A DNA stretch of 47,305 nucleotides from JAFDVL01 sp043736395 (GCA_043736395.1 JAYTCQ010000343.1:1-47305); one strand, 5' to 3'. Positions 25,716 to 34,889 are shown, counted from the stretch's first letter. Notes: a model not told the origin generated them from the letters alone. Numbers and translations: made by a program.

Positions 25716-26900
25716 ATGAAACGAAGAGATTTTTTAACGGCAATGAGCACTTCTTCAATTACGGCGGCATCGTATACTCGAATTTATGGTGCGAATGATC
25801 GCCTCGGAATTGCGTTGGTAGGCAGCGGACGACGCGGACGGGACGTGATGAAGGCTTTTCTCTCAACCGGACGCGTTGACCTGAATTGCATCGCGGATGT
25901 CTACGATTTGCAGCGGCAACGTGCAAAAGATGCACTTGGTGTGAAGCCGTACGAAACGATTGCGATTGAAGACGCGCTCAGTCGCAAAGACGTTGACGCT
26001 TTGTTAATTGGTACGCCAGATCATTTGCATCTCTCGCATGCGCAAACTGCGCTGAAAGCGGAGAAGCATATTTATCTGGAAAAACCGACTTCGCATAATT
26101 TTGACGAAGCTCCGGCGTTTATCGAAGCCGTGAAAAAAAGCGGCAAGGTCGTGCAAACGGGTACACAGCAACGCTCCGGCGCGCATTACAAAAAAGCGAA
26201 AGAAGAATTTTTCGACAAAGGTCGTTTGGGCAAAGTGATTTTTGCGCGTGCGGTCTGGCACGATTTTCCGTGGCAACGACGCAAGATTGATCCGCAGCCT
26301 AAACCGGCAGGACTCGACTGGGAACGGTTTTTAGGGACAGCAAAAAAAATTCCTTATGAATGGATTCGTTATGATTCGTGGCGATATTTTCCCGAATACG
26401 GCGGTGGATTGCTCGCGGATATTTTGACGCATTGGGCAGACGTTGCGCAGTGGATGATGAACGAATCGCGTCCGCTGAATGCCACTGCGACAGGCGGCAT
26501 TTATCACTTGAATGATGGGCGTGTGAATTACGATACGGTTAATGCGGTGATGCAATACAAAACCTGGAATTTAACGTTTGAATCTTCGGTGCTGCCGATT
26601 CGCAATGATCGCCCGGGAGTATTTTTTGAAGGTACAGAAGGCACGCTTGATTTGACGCGGAATGGCTATATTTTTCAGCCGTACAAAGGCGCGCCGGAAG
26701 TTTATGAATCGAAAGAAAATTTAGAAGTCGCGCACGCTACCAGTTTTTTGGATGCTGTCAAAAATAATACGAAGCCAAGCGCGGATATTCAGACGGGACT
26801 TGACGCTTGTAATCCGGTTCATCTGGCGAAAGCAGCATACTGGAAAAAGAAGCGCATGAAATTTGATCCGATAGGCAAAAAAATTATTGAAGACGTTTAG
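25716..26900 (+). CDS. Gfo/Idh/MocA-family oxidoreductase (Tat-exported)
   Basis: A 394-residue NAD(P)-dependent sugar oxidoreductase. The N-terminus KRRDFLTAMSTSSITAAS is a twin-arginine-type signal. The Rossmann motif is IALVGSGRRGRDVMKAF (about 31-47). The catalytic Lys motif EKPTSHN lies near residue 122, and the C-terminal substrate domain has GGGLLADILTHWADVAQWM, with the His typical of the family. Members oxidise or reduce one hydroxyl of sugars, inositols or amino sugars; the substrate here is not known. It follows the isomerase-like gene, and both are exported, which suggests a periplasmic sugar-conversion step fed by the flanking TonB-type receptors. The 238-nt gap after it holds two small hairpins (27002-27022; 27046-27063). 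Confidence 0.9.
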   Translation: MKRRDFLTAMSTSSITAASYTRIYGANDRLGIALVGSGRRGRDVMKAFLSTGRVDLNCIADVYDLQRQRAKDALGVKPYETIAIEDALSRKDVDALLIGTPDHLHLSHAQTALKAEKHIYLEKPTSHNFDEAPAFIEAVKKSGKVVQTGTQQRSGAHYKKAKEEFFDKGRLGKVIFARAVWHDFPWQRRKIDPQPKPAGLDWERFLGTAKKIPYEWIRYDSWRYFPEYGGGLLADILTHWADVAQWMMNESRPLNATATGGIYHLNDGRVNYDTVNAVMQYKTWNLTFESSVLPIRNDRPGVFFEGTEGTLDLTRNGYIFQPYKGAPEVYESKENLEVAHATSFLDAVKNNTKPSADIQTGLDACNPVHLAKAAYWKKKRMKFDPIGKKIIEDV

Positions 26901-27138
26901 GCTTGCGGTGGGAAAATTCTTTTGTGTTAGTTGGTCAATCCAACGCAGATCAGTTAGAATTCCGTTTTAAATACCAACCAATCGAGCGTTAGTCTCGAAA
27001 TTAACTGGAGAAAATTCAGTTAAAGCTTACTGAGATGAAATAGTGATTGCCGTTTCCGGCAATTCAAATTGTGAGAGAGTCCATTCAATTCTCTTGTGTA
27101 AAATTCTCAATTTTTAATACTCCAGGAGGTATTCAGTT

Positions 27139-30100
27139 ATGCGAAAGGTAATAGCTTTTTTTGCTTTGCTTATGCTGCTGACCCCGGCTGCGGTTTTTGG
27201 ACAAGCGGTTTACGGTAATATTGTGGGGACAGTTATGGATCCACAAGGTGCTGCCGTAGCGAATGCTAAAGTTGTCATTACCGATACGCTACGGGCAGTC
27301 AGTTATACAGCCACAACGAACAGTGATGGAAACTTCACGCAACGATTCCTGATTGCAGGAACTTATCAGGTGCGTGTCGAATCAGCAGGTTTTAAAGTCA
27401 CTGTACAAAATGTTCAGGTTTCTGTAGATCAGGAATCACGCGCCGATATCAAGCTTGAAGTTGGTGATTTGAGCCAAACAGTAGAAGTCACTTCTGATGC
27501 GCCATTACTTAAAACCGAACGTAGCGATGTGGCGGTGACGTTCAGTGAAAAAACGCTGACCAATCTGCCGATCATCAATCGTCGTTTTACTGCCATCGAA
27601 ATTTTTTCGCCTGGGGTGACGGCTTTCCCTGGACAAACCGCCGCGAGCGAAGACCCACAAGGTTCTTACCGCAAAGTCGTCAACGGACAAAGCTTCGCCG
27701 GTTCGTCGCATTTGCTGGATGGCACCGACAATCACGACTCGATGCTGGGGTTGATTGTTATTAATCCAACGCTGGAATCCGTGACCGAAGCGAAAGTTAC
27801 GACCGCGAATTACGACGCAGAATTCGGCGCGAATGCCGGCGTTATCAGCTCGCAAACGCGTTCTGGTACAAATGATTTTCACGCCGTCGCGTTTGAATTT
27901 TTACGCAACGATCATTTCAATGCGCGAAATCCTTTCACACAATTTAATCCAATCAGAGGAACGAGTCGCTACATTCCTGTGACGCAGCTGAATCAATACG
28001 GCGGCGCAGTCAGCGGAAAAATTATCCCGAACAAATTATTCTGGTTTGCCGATTATCAAGGGACGCGGCGCAATATCGGAGGTTCGGTCATTGTACGCGT
28101 ACCAACAGCTGCAGAACGCACAGGCGATTTTTCGGCATCTGGCTTACCTGCGATTTTCGATCCACTGAGCGGCTTGGCTCCCGCCAATCGAACGCAATTT
28201 GTTGGTAATAAAATTCCAACGGCGCGACTGTCGCCACAAGCTCTGAATATTCTCAACAAATTTATTCCCTTACCAAATTTCACGCCAACTTCGGCTGATC
28301 TGCCAAACTATGTTGGCGCAGGTGCAGTGAAATTTGACGAGGACTTAACCAACACGCGTTGGGATTATTACATTAGTGAAAAATTGCATGCCTTTGGACG
28401 CTACAGCTTAGCTGATTATCGCCTGATTTCTCCAGGTGTATTTGGTAGCGCGGGTGGTGGCAGTGGTTTCAATCCTGATTCGCCCTTTGCTGGTGAGTCG
28501 AAAACGCGCAATCAAAGCGTTGCCGCAGGATTTGATTACACAGTCAATACAAATTTGTTGACCGATTTCCGCTTCGGCTTTTATCGTTATCGTGTGAACG
28601 TTGACCCAGGTCAGGCGCAAACGACACCAGCCAAAGACGCAGGTCTTTTAGGACTGAATAACGATAGCTTCACTGGCGGTCTGCCATATTTTCAAATCAA
28701 CGGCGTTGCCGGATTTGCCTTTGGATATGCGCTTGGCGTGAATGCTTGTAACTGCCCACTGCGTGAAAACGAACGTCAGGTGCAGTTCGTCAATAACTGG
28801 ACGAACCTGCGCGGCAACCACACGATTAAATTTGGTGCCGACATTCGTCGTGCAGCAAATTTGCGTATCCCAAGCGATCGTCATCGTGCCGGAGAATTAA
28901 CATTTGATGTGGCGCGTACTGCTGGTCCAAGTGGCGGCGGCACAGGCTTAGCCAGTTACTTGCTGGGCGATGTCAGCAGTTTTGCTCGTTACGTCAGCAC
29001 CATCACTGATGCTGAAGAAAGACAAAATCGCTGGTTCTTCTTTGGACAGGATACGTGGAAAGTGACCAGCAAATTGACAGTCAATTACGGATTACGCTGG
29101 GAACTCTATCGCCCGCAAACCGTCACTGGCGCAGGTAAAGGCGGATTTATTGATGTTGCCACTGGCGAAGTTAGAGTTGCTGGCAGTAAAGGTGTTGGTC
29201 TTGACCTGACCCAAACCGGATCGCTGACAAATCTTGCTCCACGTCTTGGCATTGCCTATCGTATTACGGATAAAACCGTGGTTCGTATGGGCTATGGCCG
29301 TGGTTTCGACATCGGCGTTTTCGGTTCAATTTTCGGACATAACGTCACGCAAAACCTGCCCGTGTTGGGTATTCAATCCAACGTTCCGGCATCAAATTAT
29401 TTGTCGGTGTTTACACTGGCGCAAGGACCAACAGCTCTTGTGCCTGGCACAGTGCTGGACAGTCAGCCAAAAGGCCCGAACGGTCAGCCAATTCTGCCGA
29501 ATGGTGTGACGGCGTTTATTCTGCCGCAAAAGTTACGCCTGCCAACAAGCGATCAATGGAACCTCTCAATCCAGCATCAATTGCCTGGCAATGTTTCTGT
29601 TGAAGCAGCTTACGTTGGAACGAAAGGTACACACGTTTTCGCTGGCAATGGTGGCGATTACGATTTCAACCAGGCTACGGTTGTGGGCTTCGTGAATGCT
29701 GATGGCACACGTGGCTCCAGCACCAACGCACGCAAGCCATTCTTCAATAAGTTTGGCTGGTCGCAAAACTTCCGCTACTACGGTTCGGATGCGAGCAACA
29801 ACTATCACGGGTTACAACTCAAAGCCGATAAGCGTTTCTCAAAAGGCTTCTCGATTTTGAGCCATTACACGTGGTCGCGGTCGTTCAATTATACGAACAC
29901 GTATTACAACATTGATGCGAAGGAAGCGTATGGCCCGAACGACAATACTCGTAGCCATGTGTTCCTGCTCGCAGGTGTTTTTGAACTCCCATTTGGTAAG
30001 GGTAAAACCTTCCTCAATGGTGCGAATAAAGCCGTAGATGCTGTCCTCGGTGGTTGGCAGATGAATACCGTCTGGCAATTACAGAGTGGCTTGCCATTCA

Positions 30101-30576
30101 CGCCAACGTATCGCGATTGTAACAATGATCGTGACACGGGTTGGTGCCGACCTGATTTAGTAGGAGATTGGAAATCTTCAAATCCTACCCGTGATGGTTG
30201 GTTTAAGACCGCTGCCGCGCCACTCACACAAGGCGCATTTATCAATCCATCTGCTGCTACTCCATTTGCCAGAGCTGCTGGCACGGCGGACGGCCCATGG
30301 CGTCGTCCAGCAACCGGAACGTTCGGCAATATCGGACGTAATCGTTTGCTTGGTCCCGGCTTATCGCAAGTGGATATGTCGTTCTTCAAAAATTTCTCCA
30401 TCACGGAAAGAGTCAAGGCTCAATTCCGTGCTGAGTCATATAATTTTGTGAACCACATGAATCTGGCGAATCCGAACACCTGCGTAGATTGCCCCGGCTC
30501 GGCTGGTAAAATTACCGGTCTGTTCCGCCTGTCAACTCCACGTCAATGGCAGTTTGGATTGCGGTTACAGTACTAA
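27139..30576 (+). CDS. TonB-type outer-membrane receptor with N-terminal Ig-like domain (2)
   Basis: A 1145-residue Oar-like outer-membrane protein. The signal peptide ends AAVFGQ (about residue 22), then a carboxypeptidase-regulatory domain (about 25-110; GTVMDPQGAAVANAKVVI), a plug region (about 120-250; LTNLPIINRRFTAIEIFSPGV, VNGQSFAGSSHLLDGTDNHDS, TTANYDAEFGANAGVISSQTRSG) and a long barrel ending WQFGLRLQY. The family imports large or complex ligands; no substrate can be named. A very strong AGGAGGT site lies 9 nt before the ATG, and its codons look uniform and well adapted, suggesting high expression. A bicupin gene follows after mirror element H. Confidence 0.88.
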   Translation: MRKVIAFFALLMLLTPAAVFGQAVYGNIVGTVMDPQGAAVANAKVVITDTLRAVSYTATTNSDGNFTQRFLIAGTYQVRVESAGFKVTVQNVQVSVDQESRADIKLEVGDLSQTVEVTSDAPLLKTERSDVAVTFSEKTLTNLPIINRRFTAIEIFSPGVTAFPGQTAASEDPQGSYRKVVNGQSFAGSSHLLDGTDNHDSMLGLIVINPTLESVTEAKVTTANYDAEFGANAGVISSQTRSGTNDFHAVAFEFLRNDHFNARNPFTQFNPIRGTSRYIPVTQLNQYGGAVSGKIIPNKLFWFADYQGTRRNIGGSVIVRVPTAAERTGDFSASGLPAIFDPLSGLAPANRTQFVGNKIPTARLSPQALNILNKFIPLPNFTPTSADLPNYVGAGAVKFDEDLTNTRWDYYISEKLHAFGRYSLADYRLISPGVFGSAGGGSGFNPDSPFAGESKTRNQSVAAGFDYTVNTNLLTDFRFGFYRYRVNVDPGQAQTTPAKDAGLLGLNNDSFTGGLPYFQINGVAGFAFGYALGVNACNCPLRENERQVQFVNNWTNLRGNHTIKFGADIRRAANLRIPSDRHRAGELTFDVARTAGPSGGGTGLASYLLGDVSSFARYVSTITDAEERQNRWFFFGQDTWKVTSKLTVNYGLRWELYRPQTVTGAGKGGFIDVATGEVRVAGSKGVGLDLTQTGSLTNLAPRLGIAYRITDKTVVRMGYGRGFDIGVFGSIFGHNVTQNLPVLGIQSNVPASNYLSVFTLAQGPTALVPGTVLDSQPKGPNGQPILPNGVTAFILPQKLRLPTSDQWNLSIQHQLPGNVSVEAAYVGTKGTHVFAGNGGDYDFNQATVVGFVNADGTRGSSTNARKPFFNKFGWSQNFRYYGSDASNNYHGLQLKADKRFSKGFSILSHYTWSRSFNYTNTYYNIDAKEAYGPNDNTRSHVFLLAGVFELPFGKGKTFLNGANKAVDAVLGGWQMNTVWQLQSGLPFTPTYRDCNNDRDTGWCRPDLVGDWKSSNPTRDGWFKTAAAPLTQGAFINPSAATPFARAAGTADGPWRRPATGTFGNIGRNRLLGPGLSQVDMSFFKNFSITERVKAQFRAESYNFVNHMNLANPNTCVDCPGSAGKITGLFRLSTPRQWQFGLRLQY

Positions 30577-30583
30577 TAAAACA

Positions 30584-30660
30584 GGTGGTCGGTAGTCGGT
30601 GGACGGTGATCGGTAAGAAGAAAATTCTTTTCCGACCACCGCTCACTGACCACCGACCAT
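30584..30660. repeat. Mirror element H (GTGGTCG word, period 7)
   Basis: Each arm is 30 nt (30584-30613 and 30631-30660) and made of four 7-nt units of the type GTGGTCG/GTAGTCG. Aligned with the reverse complement of the right arm, the left arm differs at six positions, all A/G changes. The element starts 8 nt after the receptor stop and ends 24 nt before the cupin ATG. Confidence 0.88.
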
Positions 30661-30684
30661 CATTTTTTCATCTGGAGTAAAAAA

Positions 30685-31518
30685 ATGGACTCAGCCTCAC
30701 AAGCTGTACAACTCGCAGTTCCTCCGGCAACGATCGCCGAACCCATTCACCAAAGCGAAACCGTTAAGCCTGGTACTGTTTTCCGCACAACAGCACCTAA
30801 GGTTTCTTACCGTCAGCACTTCACTCCCGCGACAGCAAACTTGGAATGGTTGAGTTGCGGCGAATACGAATTACCTGCGGGATCAGCTACCACGACATTG
30901 TGCGAAGCGACAGACGAAAGTTTGTTGTTTATGTGGAAGGGCAGCGCGAAAGTTAATGTTAGTGGCACTGATTATCAACTGGATTCATACGATACAATTT
31001 ACATTCCGCGCGGAGCCGAATATCAAATCTCAAATCCTTCCAAAGAAACTGCGAAAGTGATTCGTTGTTCGGCGACTGCTGAGAACGTTCACCCGGTGCA
31101 TTATTCAAAATTTTCGGAATACTCAAAACGCGAAGACCGCATTCGTCATCTCGCGGGCAAAGACGTTTTCATGATGTTCGATGTGCCGGAAGCCGCCGAC
31201 AAATTGATCGCGGGCTATACATTTTTCCAGGCATACCAGCGTTCGTGGCCACCGCATAATCATACCGATCAGGAAGAAGTTTATATTTTCATCAAAGGTC
31301 ATGGATCAATGGAAGTCTACGAAGCTCCTGAAAAAATGAACTTCGTTCACAACGTCAACGAAGGCGATATGGTGACGATTCCGATGATGAATTATCATCC
31401 GGTTTTTTCGCAGGAAGACCCGCTCGAATTCATCTGGTGCATCGCGGGAGCGCGTTACTGGGTGGGCGATAAAAATAAGGATTTTATGGACGGCAAGGGC
31501 GATTCAATTACTACATAA
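30685..31518 (+). CDS. Double-cupin (bicupin) protein, IolB/KduI-like
   Basis: A 277-residue cytoplasmic protein with two beta-barrel cupin domains. The first (about 60-130; YDTIYIPRGAEYQIS) lacks an obvious metal site. The second (about 180-260) has PPHNHTDQEEVYIFIKGHG, the HxH...E metal motif, and a second His in MNYHPVF. The overall shape resembles the 5-deoxy-glucuronate isomerase/uronate isomerase group (IolB, KduI), so an uronate or inositol-derived sugar is the best guess, but the match is by pattern only. GGAG lies 10 nt before the ATG. The neighbouring receptor, isomerase and oxidoreductase fit sugar catabolism. Confidence 0.75.
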   Translation: MDSASQAVQLAVPPATIAEPIHQSETVKPGTVFRTTAPKVSYRQHFTPATANLEWLSCGEYELPAGSATTTLCEATDESLLFMWKGSAKVNVSGTDYQLDSYDTIYIPRGAEYQISNPSKETAKVIRCSATAENVHPVHYSKFSEYSKREDRIRHLAGKDVFMMFDVPEAADKLIAGYTFFQAYQRSWPPHNHTDQEEVYIFIKGHGSMEVYEAPEKMNFVHNVNEGDMVTIPMMNYHPVFSQEDPLEFIWCIAGARYWVGDKNKDFMDGKGDSITT

Positions 31519-31594
31519 AAGTAGACGGTAGACCGTAGTCGGTAGCAACCGCACCGATGTCTTTTCTACCGTCTACTATCTACCGACTACTTTT
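31517..31594. repeat. Mirror element I (GTAGTCG word, period 7)
   Basis: Both arms begin with AAAAGTAG (31517-31524; complement at 31587-31594) and contain three 7-nt units, with mismatches confined to the variable three bases of each unit. The left end overlaps the cupin stop codon. The right end is 2 nt before the threonine synthase ATG and so occupies the whole ribosome-binding region. Same heptamer family as element H. Confidence 0.9.
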
Positions 31595-31596
31595 CT

Positions 31597-32760
31597 ATGT
31601 TTGTTACCAACCTTGAATGTGCCAAATGCGGCACGAATTACGAAGCCAATAAACTTTATAACCTCTGCACAAGCTGTGGAAAGCCATTGCTCGTGCGCTA
31701 CGATTTAGCGAAAGCGGCGGAAACGCTCACGAAAGAAAGCCTGAAAAATCGGGTGTCTTCTCTCTGGCGTTACCGCGAAGTTTTGCCCGTAGTCCACGAC
31801 GAAAACATCGTTAGCCTGGGCGAAGGCTGGACGCCGCTGCTCCATGCAAAACGCCTGGGCGCGCAAGTTGAATTGCCGCATCTGTTCATCAAAGACGAAT
31901 CGCCGAATCCCACCGGATCATTCAAAGCGCGCGGGCAAACCACTGCAATTTCCATGGCGAAGGAACTAGGAGTTACAAAATTAGCGATCCCCACCGCAGG
32001 CAATGCTGGCGGGGCGATGGCGGCGTTTGCTGCGGCTGCGGGAATCCCTGCATTTGTATTTATGCCGCGCGATACGCCTGCCGCAAATCGCATTGAATGC
32101 CAACAGCTTGGCGCAGAAGTTACTTTGATTGACGGCTTGATTACAGATTGCGGAGCCGAAGTCGGCAGACGCAAAGAAGCTGAAGGTTGGTTCGATGTTT
32201 CGACGCTGAAAGAGCCGTACCGCATCGAAGGCAAAAAGACGATGGGCTACGAATTAGCCGAACAATTTAATTGGGCTTTGCCGGATGTGATTTTGTACCC
32301 CACGGGCGGCGGCACGGGACTGATTGGCATGTGGAAAGCTTTCGACGAAATGGAAGCCATGGGCTGGATCGGCAGCATGCGTCCGCGGATGTATACAGTT
32401 CAGGCTGCTGGATGCGCGCCCATCGTACGCGCCTTCGACAACGACTGGGACGAAGCGCCGGAATTCGAAAACGCGCATACAGCGGCATCAGGACTGCGCG
32501 TACCGAAAGCCATCGGCGATTTCATCATGCTCGACATTTTGCGCAAGAGCGGCGGCGGTGCAATTTCTGTGACTGATGAAGAAATGATTGCGGACACTAA
32601 AGTCGTCGGCGCGGCTGAAGGCTTATTCTGCGCCCCTGAAGGCGCGGCATGTTTTTCTGCGCTCAAGAAAATGTTGGCGGCGGGAACTGTTTCTGCGGAT
32701 GATCGCATTGTGCTTTTCAATACAGGCACGGGCGTGAAATATCTTGAGGCGTATAGTTAA
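31597..32760 (+). CDS. thrC: Threonine synthase
   Basis: A 387-residue PLP enzyme converting O-phosphohomoserine to threonine. An N-terminal zinc-ribbon-like segment has Cys8, Cys11, Cys24 and Cys27, a feature of one threonine synthase branch. The PLP Lys is Lys110 in NPTGSFKARGQ. TAGNAGGAMAAFAAAAGIPAFVFMP and YPTGGGTGLIGMWKAF (phosphate-binding loop) follow, and FNTGTGVKY closes the domain. No hom or thrB is adjacent, so it may be a stand-alone or catabolic relative. It has no Shine-Dalgarno: the ATG begins 2 nt after mirror element I, whose right arm is pyrimidine-rich, so initiation must be coupled or unusual. Confidence 0.9.
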   Translation: MFVTNLECAKCGTNYEANKLYNLCTSCGKPLLVRYDLAKAAETLTKESLKNRVSSLWRYREVLPVVHDENIVSLGEGWTPLLHAKRLGAQVELPHLFIKDESPNPTGSFKARGQTTAISMAKELGVTKLAIPTAGNAGGAMAAFAAAAGIPAFVFMPRDTPAANRIECQQLGAEVTLIDGLITDCGAEVGRRKEAEGWFDVSTLKEPYRIEGKKTMGYELAEQFNWALPDVILYPTGGGTGLIGMWKAFDEMEAMGWIGSMRPRMYTVQAAGCAPIVRAFDNDWDEAPEFENAHTAASGLRVPKAIGDFIMLDILRKSGGGAISVTDEEMIADTKVVGAAEGLFCAPEGAACFSALKKMLAAGTVSADDRIVLFNTGTGVKYLEAYS

Positions 32761-32765
32761 AAGTT

Positions 32766-33437
32766 TTGCCAATTAGTGCTAAAGTTGTGGTTACAAATTA
32801 TATCCTCAAAACTCTACCTGACATTGACGTGCTAAAACATCGCTGTCAATCGCTCGCTATGCTTGACGCCATAATTTGCCCTGAATGGGAATTTCGGTAT
32901 TACTCATTTAATTCAATGTGGAGTAGTGGTGAAATGATGGCATCAATGCGCAATGGACAAGGTGATTATTATTTTATTTTGTTCACTAGTGAAGGAGCTA
33001 TTTTAAAAGGCTTCGACCATGAATCACCGATGTCTCCATACGCAACTGATCCACCGAAAATGTGGGCGGGCATCTTAGACGAGGTTCCAGCAGAGTTTAG
33101 TGAATTTCTTAAAGAACCTGCTTTTTCGATGGAAGACACTACTTTTTGTTTTTGGCGTCTTAACCATGATTCGTGTTGGAAAACTGGAAGTATTACATTT
33201 CCAAATGAAAGCGATCCTGATGGCTCCACCTACCTTTTATCGAAACTTGATGGCAGGCCTCAAACGTATAAAAAATTTGCAGAAGAGTATTACGAGCAGA
33301 GCGTTCCTTTAAGTGCCGTTGAGCATATCTATAATCACCAGTCGCTAACTATTGAAATTATCTCCGCGCTGAATTCAGATAATTCTCTCGAAAATTTGGA
33401 AGCAAACATCGAAGAAATAGATTACCCACGCGTTTAA
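32766..33437 (+). CDS. Conserved-looking hypothetical protein
   Basis: A ~223-residue soluble protein I cannot assign. It is acidic and aromatic-rich, with blocks such as WEFRYYSFNSMWS, MRNGQGDYYFILFTSEGAILKGFDHES, EDTTFCFWRLNHDS and PETYKKFAEEYYE-like QTYKKFAEEYYE; I have the impression of similar proteins across many phyla, but that is memory, not a search. No signal peptide or membrane segment is visible. Codon use is somewhat more AT-rich than its neighbours. The start is unclear: a TTG at 32766 is 6 nt after thrC, GTG at 32787 is next, and the first ATG (32859) would remove 31 residues. Possible acquired or immunity-type gene. Confidence 0.65.
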   Translation: MPISAKVVVTNYILKTLPDIDVLKHRCQSLAMLDAIICPEWEFRYYSFNSMWSSGEMMASMRNGQGDYYFILFTSEGAILKGFDHESPMSPYATDPPKMWAGILDEVPAEFSEFLKEPAFSMEDTTFCFWRLNHDSCWKTGSITFPNESDPDGSTYLLSKLDGRPQTYKKFAEEYYEQSVPLSAVEHIYNHQSLTIEIISALNSDNSLENLEANIEEIDYPRV

Positions 33438-33474
33438 ATTATGGTTTAGCTGGAAAACAATTGAGGAACAATAT

Positions 33475-34881
33475 ATGAAAAAAACGCTTTATTTATTTGT
33501 CTTATTTTTCTTATCTATTTCCAGCACCCAAGCCCAAAAACTCTCTCCCCCACGTCAACTTGCCTATGACATCTTCAAACAGCTCATCGAAATCAATACA
33601 ACTGATTCAGTCGGCAATTGCACTGAAGCTGTCGAAAAAATGGCGGCGCGATTCAAGGCTGCCGGATTTCCTGACGATGACATCAAAATTCTTGGCCCAA
33701 CTCCGCGCAAACAAAATCTCGTCGTCCACTATCACGGTACGGGTGTGCGCAAGCCGATTTTGCTGCTCGCGCACATTGACGTAGTCGAAGCGAAACGCGA
33801 GGACTGGTCGTTTGATCCATTCAAATTTTTGGAGCGGGACGGCTATTACTACGGGCGCGGCACGTCGGATGACAAAGCGATGGCGGCGATTTTTGTGGCG
33901 AATTTGATTCGCTTCAAACAGGAAGGCTATAAGCCTGACCGCGATATTATCGTAGCTTTGACGGCTGACGAAGAAGGCGGAGATTTCAACGGCGTAGACT
34001 GGCTTGTCAAAAATCATCGTGAATTAATTGACTCGGATTTTGGCTTGAACGAAGGCGGCGGCGGCGCAATTCGCAATGGTAAGAAATTATTTAATTCGGT
34101 GCAGGCCAGCGAAAAAGTCTATCAAAGTTTTCTGCTCGAAGTGAAAGGCAAAGGTGGTCACAGTTCACGGCCGGTGAAAGACAACGTGATTTATACGCTG
34201 ACGAACGGACTACAAAAATTATCGCAATTCGATTTTCCGGTGAGCTTGAACGAAGTCACGAAATTATATTTTGAGCGTGGCGCAAATTATGAATCCGGCG
34301 AAACTGCTGCCGCGATGAAAGCGGTAGCGGCAAATTCTGCTGACACGAATGCAGTTGCTGCGCTTGGTAATCAACCTGCGTACAACGCAACGCTACGCAC
34401 GACCTGCGTAGCCACAAAACTTGAAGCGGGACACGCCGAAAATGCTTTGCCACAAACGGCGCGCGCCACTGTCAATTGCCGCATTCTGCCAACTGAAACC
34501 GCAGATCAAATTCGACAAACTCTCATCAAAGTTTTGAGTGATGAACGAATTTCCATTACACCAATCAAGGAACCAAAACCGAGTCCGCCTTCGCCGTTGC
34601 GTCCTGATGTGATGAGCGCCATCGAACGCATCACTAATGAAATGTGGACTGGCGTAGCGGTTGTGCCAACGATGAGCACCGGCGCTACGGACAGTTTGTA
34701 TTTGCGCAAAGCAGGAATTTCAATGTACGGCACATCAGGAATTTTCGGCGACATCGACGATTCGCGCGCGCACGGCAAAGACGAACGCATTCTGGTGCAA
34801 TCGTTTTTTGACGGTCAGGAATATTTGTATCGGTTGACGAAAGCGTTTACTGCGCCGATGCAAAAACAAGCTGCAAAATAA
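33475..34881 (+). CDS. Exported M20-family metallopeptidase
   Basis: A 468-residue M20 (M20/M25/M40) zinc peptidase. Signal peptide MKKTLYLFVLFFLSISSTQA. Di-zinc ligands and catalytic residues are all visible: His100 and Asp102 (AHIDVV), Asp132 in GTSDDKA, Glu166/Glu167 (ADEEGGD), Glu193 (LNEGGGG) and a C-terminal His in SRAHGKDER. The lid (dimerisation) domain spans about residues 220-340. Such enzymes trim di- or oligopeptides or acylated amino acids in the periplasm. A weak GAGGAA precedes the ATG. The downstream MFS gene is separated by mirror element J. Confidence 0.9.
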   Translation: MKKTLYLFVLFFLSISSTQAQKLSPPRQLAYDIFKQLIEINTTDSVGNCTEAVEKMAARFKAAGFPDDDIKILGPTPRKQNLVVHYHGTGVRKPILLLAHIDVVEAKREDWSFDPFKFLERDGYYYGRGTSDDKAMAAIFVANLIRFKQEGYKPDRDIIVALTADEEGGDFNGVDWLVKNHRELIDSDFGLNEGGGGAIRNGKKLFNSVQASEKVYQSFLLEVKGKGGHSSRPVKDNVIYTLTNGLQKLSQFDFPVSLNEVTKLYFERGANYESGETAAAMKAVAANSADTNAVAALGNQPAYNATLRTTCVATKLEAGHAENALPQTARATVNCRILPTETADQIRQTLIKVLSDERISITPIKEPKPSPPSPLRPDVMSAIERITNEMWTGVAVVPTMSTGATDSLYLRKAGISMYGTSGIFGDIDDSRAHGKDERILVQSFFDGQEYLYRLTKAFTAPMQKQAAK

Positions 34882-34889
34882 AAGAATTC

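Noticed and set aside
27002..27063. Riboswitch before the second large receptor
   Set aside because: Two short hairpins (TAACTG/CAGTTA and ATTGCCG/CGGCAAT) are real but no larger fold or known motif joins them.
30584..30660. Simple rho-independent terminator as full explanation of the mirror elements
   Set aside because: Arms are long, mismatched and tandemly repetitive, T-runs are mostly missing, and neighbouring genes look co-transcribed; termination could be a side effect in some (element K has an AT-rich loop).
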